64,000 nucleotides of DNA from Ananas comosus (Eukaryota > Streptophyta > Magnoliopsida > Poales > Bromeliaceae). Where the stretch lies: positions 9,638,834 to 9,702,833 of the forward strand of contig NC_033640.1 of NCBI RefSeq assembly GCF_001540865.1, read 5' to 3'. How positions within the stretch are numbered: the stretch's first letter is position 1; each line of letters begins with the position of its first letter. This document shows positions 43,843-56,206 of the stretch, in pieces. The notes beneath the pieces were generated by a model that saw only the letters and a program-made list of their open reading frames with translations, ran no database searches and was not told where the DNA came from. Position numbers and translations under genes: made by a program.

Positions 43843-45286
43843 TGTATACTTTTTAGCTCCTCCTATTTGCAATAATACAGAGAAAGGGGAAGGGAGTACC
43901 ATCAGCAAAACTAGTATGGCCCAAAAATTCCATGATGTGAAGAAACATAAAAAGGTTTTTAGGATTCCTTTTTTTTTTTTCCTTTTTTTTGGGATTTTAT
44001 TGAGTGGTTTGATCCTTTTTCTTGTATAATAACTCTTAAGGTTTTGTTCTTTGTACAGAACTGTTTTTGTTGATAAATTGCAGATATGAGGAGGATATCA
44101 CATCTTATACTTGCTGAATATTTCTCTGAGAAGAAATAATGGTTTTTTTTTTCCTTTTCTTTTGATGAAATCTGAGGAAATATAAATAAATGAAACATAT
44201 ATATTTCAAGTAGCTTATTATGATATATATTTTTTTTTCCTGCATCCATACTATCTCAAGGTTTATTTTACATATATTGTGTCACAACATAGATTGTAAT
44301 ATTTGATCTAAATCCATGATAGCGTATCCTTTATGAGTCTCTACACTGGTCTCAATCTTTTTTTTCTTTTTCTTTTTTTTTTGATAACTCATAATTTTTT
44401 ACATCACTTAGATAAATACTAGCTTAAGTATCACACAAATTACTTTTTTATCTATTATTATCGATCATTAGTTTATATCTAAGAGGATAATAATATTGAA
44501 ACACAGTTGATAAAAATATTTTCCTTCATATCTGCTAACACATGTTCACAGCAGTTTTGACTATAAATAGAACAGAAGTTGCATAAAGTTTTTGTAATGA
44601 TGAAATATATTTCGATTGGTTTCCTAGGAACAATACATTGTGGAGATCTCACCAATCTAGTTTTAAGGTATTATTTATGAGGAAAAAATATATTCATACA
44701 TATTTTTGCCCTAACTCATTTTTAACCAATAGCGTTATCTAATGCTTGATACCAAACGGGCCCAAAGCTGGTAGCGCAAAAACTCTCGCTGGCATATCAT
44801 GTAGAAGAAGGAAGGACCGTGTTGAATGCATCCAAGACCTAACTTGATAATGTGGTGTTTAAAAACGCTTCTTTTTATATATCAGAAGGCTCTAAAAGTT
44901 TGAAGTGTTTTTCAATTTCTTTTCTTTAATGTTACAATATTGAGATGACAACCGCCGTCAAAGAAGCATCTGCTTACATCTCTTGTTGCGGCTATCACCG
45001 TAATTTTATAGTATTGAAGAGAAAAAGATCGGAAGCACATTAAAATTTTGAACCTTCCAAAGTATAAAATAAATACTTTTTAGCTGTCATATTACTAAAA
45101 TAGGATTAACTTGTTTGCCGACTTTGCTCCGGTTTCCGCGCTTGCTCTTTAGCTGGGCTTCGATTACATCCCAATTTGGGCCCATTAACGGCCCATCAAA
45201 TTCTCAATTATCTTTCGGGCCTACAACTTCACAACAAAGCCCAAACGGAAGTTACAAGTAGAAGAAACCTACACTTCCAAAAGTTT
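43843..45286. other. 3' flank of the CLE gene and intergenic sequence
   Basis: Several poly-T runs (43970, 44140, 44230, 44350) and AT-rich sequence. Around 44640-44765 there are words resembling the end of the family B MITE (ACCAATAGCGTTATCTAATG, GATACCAAACGGGCCC), so a degraded copy may lie there. No gene is visible. Confidence 0.4.
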
Positions 45287-45429
45287 TTTTTTTTTTTCTT
45301 TGAGAGAAAGGTAACATCATATCTGCTTTATTTCTTTTTCAAAAAATTAAATATAAAGCAACTAGCTTTCGAGCTCAGAACCTTAGGTACCAACTATTAC
45401 ACTCTTTACTATTTATACTAGGGACGGTC
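45287..45429 (-). mobile_element. diverged SINE copy, minus strand
   Basis: Read on the minus strand, it begins GACCGTCCCTAGTATAAATAG and has GTTGGTACCTAAGGTTC, corresponding to the head and middle of the SINE family. It ends in an A-rich tail (45287-45299 on the plus strand as poly-T). The B-box region is poorly conserved, so the copy is old or rearranged. Confidence 0.5.
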
Positions 45430-45514
45430 CGTAACCTGCATTTTAGAGTTAACCTCATAGAATAGAGTTCACGCACTACTACAAAGATTCCATACTAACT
45501 AATAGTATCACTTT

Positions 45515-45663
45515 ACCGACCGTCCCTAGCACTAGCGCAAGTGGTAAAGGGTTTAGTGGTTGGTATCCGAGATCTCAAGTTCGAATCTTAGTTGATTCAC
45601 ATTTCAAGTTAAGTTTATTTCTGAAAAGAAATAAACAAAGCGTGTAGCATGCTATCTATTTCT

Positions 45664-45697
<34 letters not shown>
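45515..45697 (+). mobile_element. tRNA-derived SINE, intact copy with 17-bp target duplication
   Basis: Head ACCGACCGTCCCTAGCACTA, A-box-like AGCGCAAGTGGTAAAGGG, B-box-like AAGTTCGAATCTTAGTTG, body, and a poly-A tail of about 33 bases. The same 17-bp sequence ACTAATAGTATCACTTT lies immediately before the head (45498-45514) and just after the tail (45702-45718). Long perfect duplications with a 3' poly-A are the mark of LINE-mobilised retroposition. It is recent, since the duplication is perfect. Confidence 0.92.
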
Positions 45698-45699
<2 letters not shown>

Positions 45700-47058
45700 A
45701 CACTAATAGTATCACTTTTGCACTTTTTTTCCATCCTTCTAACAAGCTAAACTCACCATCCAACTTTTTAGAAATCAAAACATTCTTTGGGATACCTGTT
45801 GTCCAAGATTCATTCTCTTAGGAAGTTGTGGGATCGTTTTCGCTTTAACTATTTTTCTTTTTTTTTCTCTTGAGATCTGGTTGCCTCATGCAGCTGAGTT
45901 CATTCTTTAAATGAATGAAACGGTAGCGTGCTATTTTTTTTTTTTTAAAAAAAGATTTTCAAAAACCTCGAAGAGGTTCGAAGTCGTCTTTTTTTTTCTT
46001 TTTCAAAAGTAACCTTTTCCACTATTTTCCTCCGCGTTGCTTTGTTCGAAGCTTCCAATGCCGCCGCTTCAACCTCTGTCTCTGGCGCATTGTGTGAGCA
46101 TTAATTCTTCTTGCACCTGCAGCAAAAATAAGATTACGGTCATGAGAACTTGCTTCCGAATCAACAGCCGCCTTACTTTCTGTTAAATATGTCTCAAATT
46201 CTTAGACCCAAATCGATTCGGACCCGAAACTAGTTTGGAATATGTTAAATTCTATCAGACACAGATTAGGATACTTTGGTGGGTCTAGACCGCGCGATTA
46301 GTTGTCCAGGTCTTTAATGCTATTGATAGAACTCGTTGGCTTCATAGGATTGGGTTAAATTTCTAGCCCTAATTGTTTCTCAAAATTCTAATTTAATTAG
46401 GGAGGATGACATATACTATATATAGAGTTGAGCTGAAATGTTATCAGTAGCGAACGAACTCTATTGTCATCCATTTGGTTTTTATGATAAAGCCTTCAAA
46501 TCGATAATCGGTATCATTGAATATGATCTACACAACTTTAAGTATCTTGAAATCAAATTTCAAAATTTTTCAACGTTATTAACCTACTGATCAAAGAGTT
46601 TCAAAATTTACAATTTTAATGGTCGATATGAGGTGTTTTCTCGTTTAACGGTGTAAAGATATCCAAATCAATTAAATTTTAGTTAGAAAATTCTTTAAAC
46701 TATTTAGAATAAGATCTATACTATTGATCTTGATTACAAAATTTCTATCACCACTTTTTAGAGAGAATATTCATTTTCAGCCTTTCATTTTTGTGTCTAT
46801 TTGATGGACAAGAGAACAATATCATAAAAGCATGGAATTTAGTTTCTACATATTTCAAGTGGTATAAATCATTGTCAACGATACAGATCATCGATTTGGA
46901 GGCTTCATCATTGAAGAGAGAGAGAGCTTGAGCGGTGCCGATGCGTTAGAGGCCACATCAAATTAATTAAGCTACGGCTAGATGCGTAGGCTCTTGCGGT
47001 GCTTCAAATAGAGAGAGCCGATCGAGCAAGCGTTGGTCACAAAGTCGAGCCGTGAAGA
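45700..47058. other. intergenic, with one possible exon relic
   Basis: AT-rich sequence. A 95-nt minus-strand open stretch at 46022-46116 follows a good acceptor (CTGCAG) and reads into a very basic peptide ending in a stop; it is too short to name. From about 46430 to 46900 there are weakly inverted repeats. No complete gene is visible. Confidence 0.35.
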
Positions 47059-47066
47059 CTCCTAAA

Positions 47067-47513
47067 TAGGGATGTCAATGGGTATGGATACCCGAAATTT
47101 TATCTGAATCCGAACCCGAACCTGAATGAAACGGATATATCCGATGAATATGGATATGGATTCGGATATGGATATAAAAAGTAGAAATCCGCCGGATATG
47201 GATTCGGATATGAATTTTGATTGTACCTGACCGGAACCCGAACCCGAACCCGAACCCAACCCGATCCCGAATTTATTTTGTATTATATATATATATATAT
47301 ATATATATATTGATGTTATATTTGAATTTGTANTACTTAAAAATTTTTGGGCTTGGGCTTAGGCTTGGGCTTGGGCTTGGGCTGCCTAAAATTTTTAAGT
47401 ATAGGTTTGGGCTTGGGCTGGTTTTTAGACTTTGGACTTAGGCTTGGGCTTGGGCTTAGGCTTTTAAACTTGGGCTTTGTTAATAAACCCGAATCCAACC
47501 CGTTGACACTCTA
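47067..47513. mobile_element. non-autonomous hAT-type element with CCGAAC/GGGCTT arrays
   Basis: The ends TAGGGATGTCAA and TTGACACTCTA are imperfect inverted repeats. The 8-bp sequence CTCCTAAA flanks both sides (47059-47066 and 47514-47521), supporting hAT-type insertion. The interior is unusual: degenerate arrays of GGATATGGAT and CGAACC on the left, a TA run in the centre, and GGGCTT/GGGCTTA arrays on the right. One N lies at 47333 beside the TA run. No transposase is encoded. Confidence 0.85.
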
Positions 47514-47521
47514 CTCCTAAA

Positions 47522-49182
47522 TGGACGTGGTATTGGTAATTCGGCCGTACATTATTATACACATCGGGTACATTTTGGATTTGGGTTTTTTGAGAGGCAT
47601 ATCAATTTTGCATTATGTTTCGACAGTGATAAAGTTTTGTTCCATCTTCGACCGTGGATGTAGGTTAGTAGCCGAACCACGTAAACATCATGTGTTTTTT
47701 TTTTTTTTTTTCTCAATTTTTTTTTTATATTTTTATGCCCGACAAACTAAATTTTTTTCGCTTTTGTCCTAACACTTTCTTTTGGAGAATAGGATCCATT
47801 AGTATTGATCTTGACCCACCCCAAAAGAAAAGATTGAAGCTAATGGATGTGATTGATCATAGTGGGCGGTCTACGGCTGACATGGTGGTCATGGTTCATT
47901 CGATAATTTATCCGATTAGATATTGGATAACAACATGCATATAGTAGCATGGTCCATATATATATATATATATCACAATGAGATGATAAGGTGCACATGC
48001 TTGTGTCTCCAACGTGACTTAATCGTAGTTCGCGAGTAATTGGTTTAGGCAAAATTCTTAATTACCAACGTATATAAAATATTCTACGTAAAAAATACGT
48101 GAGAAATTACAAACCCAACGTTTGAATCATTTGAAAATAACCACCATTTTTTTTTTAAATTTCGATTTTTTAATCTACTTTTTTAATTCATTTGAATATG
48201 GCTCGGAGAAATTATTGCTTGTACTTTGTGAGTGCATGTGTACATCTCACGGTAATAATTAGGTTATTAGACCGCAAAGTAATTAAAAGGTTTAATAATA
48301 AAAATGAAATTGAAATTTTCGAAAATTTAGGTAGTGGGCTACAAATGACCAAAACTTCAGAGTAATTTCGTTCATTTTTATTTGAATAGTAGCATAATAG
48401 ACGGAAAAAGAATTATAAGTGCGTATAGAAGATCACAAGGCTCGAGTACTATATAATAACTGAGTCTATACATTTTGGGTCTGTTATTTGGGCTCAAAAA
48501 ATTATTAATATTAGTCGGCTGAATCATTATATTTAGTAGCAGAGTTGATTTACCACCCAAAAGTATAAAATAATAATTGAGTTTAAATATATTAAGTATG
48601 ATCATTTGTGTCCTAATAAATTATTAGTGGACTGAATCATTATATAATTAATATTTAATATATTTATAAGTAAGTTAATATTAATCTACACAAGTGAGGA
48701 AGAGATTTTTTTTTTTTTTTTTTTTTTTTATTCAGCATTCGGGTTGATGAGTTAAACCAGATAGTTATATGAGTGAAACTAAACAGCTTATAAATTTGTA
48801 GTAAGAAGAAAAAATCTCATTCCCTATGTACAAGAATAAAGTTGAAGTAAACACAAGCAGTGTAAACTGCTTACCCCAAGATTAAGATTTTTTGATTAGT
48901 CATCATATCTTGAAGCGGGCGCAAACAAAAGATCAACTGTATGGAGTTTCTACTACTGTCTCGTATGTATTACTATACCGGGGATCAATCAAAAGTCAGT
49001 GGACGGTTAGGAACACCAAGGTACACAAAGGATTAGTAATGGAGATAATGTAAGGTATCAAAAAAGAGGTATTTCCTCATAAAACGAATCATAATAAGGA
49101 CTTGAAATTGGTAGAAATGATCAAGTAGTACTTCCCTACGATTCCGATCTAGAGTATGCTCCTATTCACTGGTTAAAGAAAT
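47522..49182. other. AT-rich intergenic sequence ending at an N
   Basis: Low-complexity AT-rich DNA with poly-T runs near 47695, 48145 and 48705. No coding frame resembles a protein. The stretch ends at the undetermined base 49183, right before a poly-A run. Confidence 0.4.
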
Positions 49183-49183
49183 N

Positions 49184-51705
49184 AAAAAAAAAAAAAAAAA
49201 AAAAACTACGGAGATTATGCATGGTATAGTAGGAAAAAGGTAATGCTATATATGGCAACTTCCATAGTACGTCTTCGATAGTCTATAGTGATAGATTGAT
49301 GTTGGCATGTAAAAATAATGAAACTAATATACATCAATATTCAAAATTATAAACAGAATACAATATAACTCACATAATGCTAAAGAGAAGATATTTTTTT
49401 TTATCAATATGCTGTAGCAAGAAGTCCAATTGCGATATAAACGTCGTCAATCGAACTTAGATAATTTATTGGTTTCTCCTTCCGTCTTAGGCACTATCCC
49501 GTTTGGTATCGAACAGATGGTAATTCTTCAGGACTAGTACCCCTTTATATAATTTAGATCAGCTTTCTATCCAAATTTGATTAGAATTCTTAAATAGATG
49601 GAAAAAAAATAAAATATACTATGTTAAGTAGTTCTATATCTGTAAAGATTGACCTTTATTTATAGTAAATTCAGATTTGAATATGATTAATTGGGCCATA
49701 TTTATGAAAACCCTAACAAATAGATTTATAGAAATCAAAATATAAATGAGTCTTAGACACTATCCAAAAAACCAATTACATTGACATACCATCTACTCCT
49801 TATATACATCCACTTCTTATAAGTGTCACAGGGCATATTAAAATGTGGAGCTACCATCTCAAAATTTGTGGTGTAAATCTCTAGAATGAGGATTCAATTC
49901 TGATCTATGATATTTTTGTTCTTTTACTCAAGAGTAGCAAGACCAAATAGCTAGCTAGCAGAAACATAGAAAAAGGAAACTTCAAAACACTTCACATGAG
50001 AGGCATTTATAGCCTACCCATCCATGCATGCATGTTTACCAGATATCACTAGACAAAGAGATAATACATTAAAACAGAAATCCACAACAGCTATATAAAT
50101 ATTCATATTCATATATACAAGATAATGTGACACTACCATGCATGCATATATAGTTTTCTTTTCTTCTCACTTCCTTAAAATGATTCATATATACATTCAA
50201 AACTTATCCATGCCTCACAAAAACCCTTAAAATCATCAAACTCATGATAGTTAATTAGTTAATTAATTACAAGACCACCTACTAGTGTGTACAAATTATT
50301 AGGATGCAGCTAAGGTGCCTAAGAGCATTAATAACCAAATTACAGGCAATTTTAGTAATAAGATCATTCTTCTATAATTAAGCTGCTTTTATTAGGGTGT
50401 TATATGTGGGCACAGCCTATGCCCACATGAGCCTAAGAATGTGATATATTTCATAAAACTCATTCAATCTAAAAACCTAAGCGTATTAGATTTGGCTTCA
50501 TTTGCAAAGCCTTAATAATCTCCTCCTTTCACATGCGAACGAATCAACTTCTCTTTTAACTTAAATCTTGTTTACTCTCTAAGCATTGCATTGAGTTGCT
50601 TTTTTCTTTAAATTCTTTATATGAGTTACCACGAACCCACTAATCCAAGGCCACATGTTTTAACCCGCACCGCTCGAAAATTCATCCAATCCCATGCACC
50701 TGACTTGCACTTCACGAGTCCGACTACTTAAATGCACTAACCATCTGAACTCATGTGTCTAAGCATCACCGCTTGGGTCCGTTTCTTTTGACTGCCCCAA
50801 TCATCGTACCACGTTATCATAACTCTTCTTTAATAATCTGTTATATTTGTAAGAGCCACAAGTATCCAAACCCATGTAAATCTAAGAATGTAACATATAT
50901 ATAATTATTCAGAATCCTTAGCACATTATTATGTATAAATTTTTCACTTTTTTATCGATTATTTAATATATAACTATTCATATATAAAATTCTTACCAAC
51001 TATTATATCGAATTCAAAGTTGAGTCGCCTTCAAATGGAATTAATTAGAGTGCCTTTAATTGGATTAATCTAGAAAAGTCTACGGACTATTTAAGAAAAA
51101 ATAAAAACAATAGACTAAATTACATGTACACGTCAACCCAATGTGATTCGTGTGGAATTAATGTACATTGAATCACGTCATTTGCATGGAATTAAGAGGG
51201 GTTCAAAGCATGTAGTGATGAGTCAGGTTGATTTGTTGGCAAACTCATATTTATTGCGCGAACTATATATGCGAACTGTTACTTCGTTAATAACATTCTA
51301 AATATTATTCGTGTGGTGAAGCGAGGACCACACGATTATATCGATCACACTAATTCTCTAATTAATGCAAATTTAATGATTTGTCCTTAGGCCATCCTTG
51401 AATTTTTTTTTTTTTTTTTTAAAACAAAACCTTTCAAATGATTGTCCTCAATTTGGATATATATATATGTTACGCCAAACGCACAAACGAAAACGAAATG
51501 ACGAACACAAAAAAACAATCAAACCACAAGCAGAAAATAAAGAGACACAGATTTACGTGGAAAACCCTTTGCAGGGAAAAAGCCACGGGCGAGTGAGGAG
51601 AGAGCTTCACTATGGAACGAAAAAGGAAATACAATGTTCTTCTGATTACAACCGACCACAATCACACGTCTCTAGGGCAAAAACGAAAAATGCACTATCC
51701 ATTCC
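49184..51705 (+). repeat. 2.5-kb direct duplication, copy 1
   Basis: Poly-A then CTACGGAGATTATGCATGG begins a segment that recurs from 52241. The first roughly 1.5 kb is nearly base-identical with only a few substitutions (for example gtcgtcaat against gtagtcaat). It ends near CACACGTCTCTAGGGCAAAAACGAAAAA. There is no gene inside. The right end holds an LTR-like fragment (GATTTACGTGGAAAACCC). The copy starts immediately after an N and contains the poly-A and 3' target duplication of a SINE but not its body. Confidence 0.9.
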
Positions 51706-51897
51706 AGCTGTATAACTTCTTTTGTCTTTTTTGTTTTTTTGTTTTTTTTTTTAGCTCGAACAGCTAAGGAAGGGTTCCATCATGCATTTAGTTTCTCTTT
51801 TTTTTATTCCTGGTTCCACGAATGAATGGGTCTATCCACATGTGAAGTAGGGAGCATTGCATTTATATATTTCCTTTATTTATGCATTTCCTCCCCC

Positions 51898-51898
<1 letters not shown>

Positions 51899-51931
<33 letters not shown>
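51899..51931. repeat. (CT)n microsatellite
   Basis: A CT dinucleotide run of about 30 bp lies in the unique spacer between the two copies of the 2.5-kb duplication. Confidence 0.8.
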
Positions 51932-51932
<1 letters not shown>

Positions 51933-51940
51933 GATCTTAC

Positions 51941-52042
51941 ATGTTCATGTGCATGAGACTATTGAGCCTATTATATGTTCATGTGCATGAGACTATTGAG
52001 ACTATTATATGTTCATGTGCATGAGACTATTGAGACTATGAG
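51941..52042. repeat. 34-bp tandem repeat, three copies
   Basis: ATGTTCATGTGCATGAGACT and 14 further bases repeat three times with starts at 51941, 51975 and 52009 and one or two differences. It is a minisatellite with no coding role, in the spacer between duplication copies. Confidence 0.85.
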
Positions 52043-52083
52043 GAGTCCTTTGTGTTTTCTTAGCTTTAACAACTGCGGAGATT

Positions 52084-52241
52084 ACCGACCGTCCCTAGAG
52101 TAAGTGGCAAAAGATTTAATGGTTGGTACTCGAGATCTAAGTTCGAATCCTAGTTGATTCACATTTCCGGCAAAAATTTATTTCTGAATGAAATAAACGA
52201 AGCGGCTAGCGTGCTATTTATCTCTCAAAAAAAAAAAAAAA
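52084..52241 (+). mobile_element. tRNA-derived SINE with 13-bp target duplication
   Basis: Head ACCGACCGTCCCTAG, A-box-like AGTAAGTGGCAAAAGATTT, B-box-like AAGTTCGAATCCTAGTTG and poly-A tail, the same family as 45515. The flanks are AACTGCGGAGATT (52071-52083) and AACTACGGAGATT (52242-52254), a 13-bp duplication with one change. Confidence 0.88.
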
Positions 52242-54440
52242 AACTACGGAGATTATGCATGGTATAGTAGGAAAAAGGTAATGCTATATATGGCAACTTC
52301 CATAGTACGTCTTCGATAGTCTATAGTGATAGATTGATGTTGGCATGTAAAAATAATGAAACTAATATACATCAATATTCAAAATTATAAACAGAATACA
52401 ATATAACTCACATAATGCTAAAGAGAAGATATTTTTTTTTATCAATATGCTGTAGCAAGAAGTCCAATTGCGATATAAACGTAGTCAATCGAACTTAGAT
52501 AATTTATTGGTTTCTCCTTCCGTCTTAGGCACTATCCCGTTTGGTATCGAACAGATGGTAATTCTTCAGGACTAGTACCCCTTTATATAATTTAGATCAG
52601 CTTTCTATCCAAATTTGATTAGAATTCTTAAATAGATGGAAAAAAAATAAAATATACTATGTTAAGTAGTTCTATATCTGTAAAGATTGACCTTTATTTA
52701 TAGTAAATTCAGATTTGAATATGATTAATTGGGCCATATTTATGAAAACCCTAACAAATAGATTTATAGAAATCAAAATATAAATGAGTCTTAGACACTA
52801 TCCAAAAAACCAATTACATTGACATACCATCTACTCCTTATATACATCCACTTCTTATAAGTGTCACAGGGCATATTAAAATGTGGAGCTACCATCTCAA
52901 AATTTGTGGTGTAAATCTCTAGAATGAGGATTCAATTCTGATCTATGATATTTTTGTTCTTTTACTCAAGAGTAGCAAGACCAAATAGCTAGCTAGCAGA
53001 AACATAGAAAAAGGAAACTTCAAAACACTTCACATGAGAGGCATTTATAGCCTACCCATCCATGCATGCATGTTTACCAGATATCACTAGACAAAGAGAT
53101 AATACATTAAAACAGAAATCCACAACAGCTATATAAATATTCATATTCATATATACAAGATAATGTGACACTACCATGCATGCATATATAGTTTTCTTTT
53201 CTTCTCACTTCCTTAAAATGATTCATATATACATTCAAAACTTATCCATGCCTCACAAAAACCCTTAAAATCATCAAACTCATGATAGTTAATTAGTTAA
53301 TTAATTACAAGACCACCTACTAGTGTGTACAAATTATTAGGATGCAACTAAGGTGCCTAAGAGCATTAATAACCAAATTACAGGCAATTTTAGTGATAAG
53401 ATCATTCTTCTATAATTAAGCTGCTTTTATTAGGGTGTTATATGTGGGCACAGCCTATGCCCACATGAGCCTAAGAATGTGATATATTTCATAAAACTCA
53501 TTCAATCTAAAAACCTAAGCGTATTAGATTTGGCTTCATTTGCAAAGCCTTAATAATCTCCTCCTTTCACATGCGAACGAATCAACTTCTCTTTTAACTT
53601 AAATCTTTTTACTCTCTAAGCATTGCATTGAGTTGTTTTTTCTTTAAATTCTTATATGATTACACGAACCCACTAATCCAAGCCATGTGTTTTAACCCGC
53701 ACCGCTCGAAAATTCATCCAATCCCACGCAACCTGACTTGCACTTCACGAGTCCGACTACTTAAATGCACTAACCATCTGAACTCATGTGCTAAGCATCG
53801 CCGCTTGGGTCCGTTTCTTTTGACTGCCCCAATATCATCGTACCACGTTATCATAATCTTCTTTAATAATCTGTTATATTTGTAAGAGCCACAAGTATCC
53901 AAACCATGTAAATCTAAGAATGCAACATATATAATATATATATATATATATATAATTATTCAGACCTTAGCACATTATTATGTATAATTTTTCACTTTTT
54001 ATCGATTATTTAATATATAACTATTCATATATAAAATTCTTACAACTATTATATCGAATTCAAAGTTGAGTCGCCTTCAAATGGAATTAATTAAGAGTGC
54101 CTTTAATTGATTAATCTAGAAAAGTCTACGGACTATTTAAGAAAAAATAAAAACAATAGACTAAATTACATGTACACGTCAACCGCAATGTGATCGTGTG
54201 TGGAATTAATGTACATTGAATCACGTCATTTGCATGGAATTAAGAGGGTTCAAAGCATGTGGTGATGAGTCAGGTTGATTTGTTGGCAAACTCATATTAT
54301 TGGCGCGAACTATATATGCGAACTGTTACTTTGTTAATAACATTCTAAATATTAGTGTGTGAAGCGAGGACCACACGATTATATCGATCACACTAATTCT
54401 CTAATTAATGCAATTTAATGATTTGTCCTTAGGCCATCCT

Positions 54441-54477
<37 letters not shown>

Positions 54478-54725
54478 CAAATGATTGTCCTCAATTGGAA
54501 TATATATATGTTATGCCAAACGCACAACGAAAACGAAATGACGAACACAAAAAAAACAATCAAACCACAAGCAGAAATAAAAGACACAGATTTACGTGGA
54601 AAACCTTGCAGGGAAAAAGCCACGGCGAGTGAGGAGAGAGCTTCACTATGGACGAAAAAGGAAATACAATGTTCTTCTGATACAACCGACCACACAATCA
54701 CACGTCTCTAGGCAAAAAACGAAAA
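52241..54725 (+). repeat. 2.5-kb direct duplication, copy 2
   Basis: Near-identical to 49184-51705 up to about 53620. After that the copy lacks many single bases compared with copy 1, as in TTCTTTATATGAGTTACC against TTCTTATATGATTACAC. It continues past the end of copy 1 homology into LTR-like sequence. No gene inside. Confidence 0.9.
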
Positions 54726-54960
54726 AGGAAAACTCATAACGCGTTTTGGATCCGATCCGTACCGCGGGGGGCTTCGCCCTCCGCACCCCTTGCGAATGTC
54801 AGTGGTGGGCTACGGGTTCGGGCCTGTCGCCCGAGCCCTCCCTATACCCACAGACATTCATTTTTCCTCCATAATTTTCTTTTCCAAATGATCGGCACCG
54901 CGAAGCTGTCGGCGAGTCGAAACCGCAACCTGAAACGATAGTGATTTCAGTCACATCCTG
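54510..54960. mobile_element. LTR-retrotransposon-like remnant
   Basis: The words GATTTACGTGGAAAACC, GCAGGGAAAAAGCCACGG and the GC-rich GCGGGGGGCTTCGCCCTCCG followed by CACCCC resemble sequence common near plant copia LTR ends. No gag or pol frame is present. This is a fragment only; the superfamily assignment is tentative. Confidence 0.4.
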
Positions 54961-54981
54961 AAAATATATATATATATATAC

Positions 54982-55012
<31 letters not shown>

Positions 55013-55274
55013 TTATAATATATATATATATATATATACTTAATTACAAAAGTATAAATCTATAAGTTTATATGTTTACATAATATCATGTTTATATACA
55101 ATTTAATATGTGATTATTTTAAGATGTAGAAATAAATAGTTATATTTAGATATATGTATGCACAAAATAAAGAGAAATTTGTAGAGCTAGAGATTTTTTT
55201 TTTATTTAGCTGAGTTTAAGATATATATATAGACACAAATTACAATTATCTTATGAGAATAACACCAGAGTATT

Positions 55275-55315
<41 letters not shown>
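54961..55315. other. (TA)n and (GA)n rich spacer
   Basis: Long TA runs at about 54964-55005 and 55018-55039, another at about 55276-55290, and a GA run at about 55290-55316. No gene is visible. Confidence 0.6.
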
Positions 55316-55319
55316 TAAG

Positions 55320-55722
55320 GCTACTATACTCTTATGAGTATTGGGCCTCATTTTCAACATTAAAATATTCAAATCAACAATCCATATGATTAAAACTGAT
55401 CTAAGATATTTAAATTTAAAGAAAAAAAATATATTTTTTCAACATAGTTTACTTTATGATCAAATCATTTCAAATTGTCAATTTTCAATCAGTTGTATAG
55501 CGAGTTTGCAGTTTAACAATGTAGAAGAATCTAAATTTATTCAAATTTTGAAAAAATCAAACCTATTTTGATATGATTTACTTATTAAGTAAACGATATT
55601 AAAAAAAATTAAAATTTTATTTCTAAGAATTTTATATTTAGATTATTTTTAATGGTATGGATTGTTGATTTGAACATCCTAAAATCGAAAACGAGACTAT
55701 AATACTGAAGCTCCGCTAGTGT
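55320..55722. repeat. foldback MITE, family C
   Basis: GGCTACTATACTC and ATTCAAATCAACAATCCATA on the left face GGATTGTTGATTTGAACATC and CTATAATACTGAAGCTCCG on the right as complements. AT-rich interior without coding capacity. Confidence 0.65.
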
Positions 55723-56206
55723 GTATATATATAATTATTCCCAGTTTTTTTTTTTTAAACAGTGATTATTACGAAGTATATATATACACTAGCAGAGATT
55801 TTAAGACCAATCCTTTTGGTATCCGCAATTCACCACATGTTTGAGTTCAAAACTTTTTCATGGATTTAGGACGCAGATTGAAATTAAATGGGGAAAGTTT
55901 ATAAGACTAAGAGCTCAATAAAATTCAAACTTAGGACCCTGTGCTGTGATATATATGAGATTAGGAAAATAATAATTTAATATTTTATATTCAATTTTGA
56001 CTTTTGGGCCTTGTCATTCACACTTGATCATCTATGCACATCCAATCAAATCCATTTCTACTTGTATAGATTTTCTTTTGGAGGTTTCCAGTTCCTTCTT
56101 TGTTTTTAGCTAATCCTGGAGCCATACCTGTAGGACCACATTTTTGATAAGTACATTGTCTCATTTTTTTTAAATTTTTTTCTCACTCTTTTTTTTGGGG
56201 GGTTAT
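55723..56206. other. intergenic spacer
   Basis: Unremarkable AT-rich DNA with poly-T runs near 55746 and 56165. Nothing recognised. Confidence 0.4.

Noticed and set aside
47217..47441. Short open frame rich in Pro-Asn and Gly-Leu dipeptides
   Set aside because: It is the translation of the CCGAAC and GGGCTT arrays inside a hAT-type element and contains an N.
49184..54725. The 2.5-kb direct repeat as paired LTRs of one retrotransposon
   Set aside because: The spacer is only about 0.5 kb and holds a SINE and microsatellites, with no gag or pol, no primer-binding site and no TG...CA ends that I can see.
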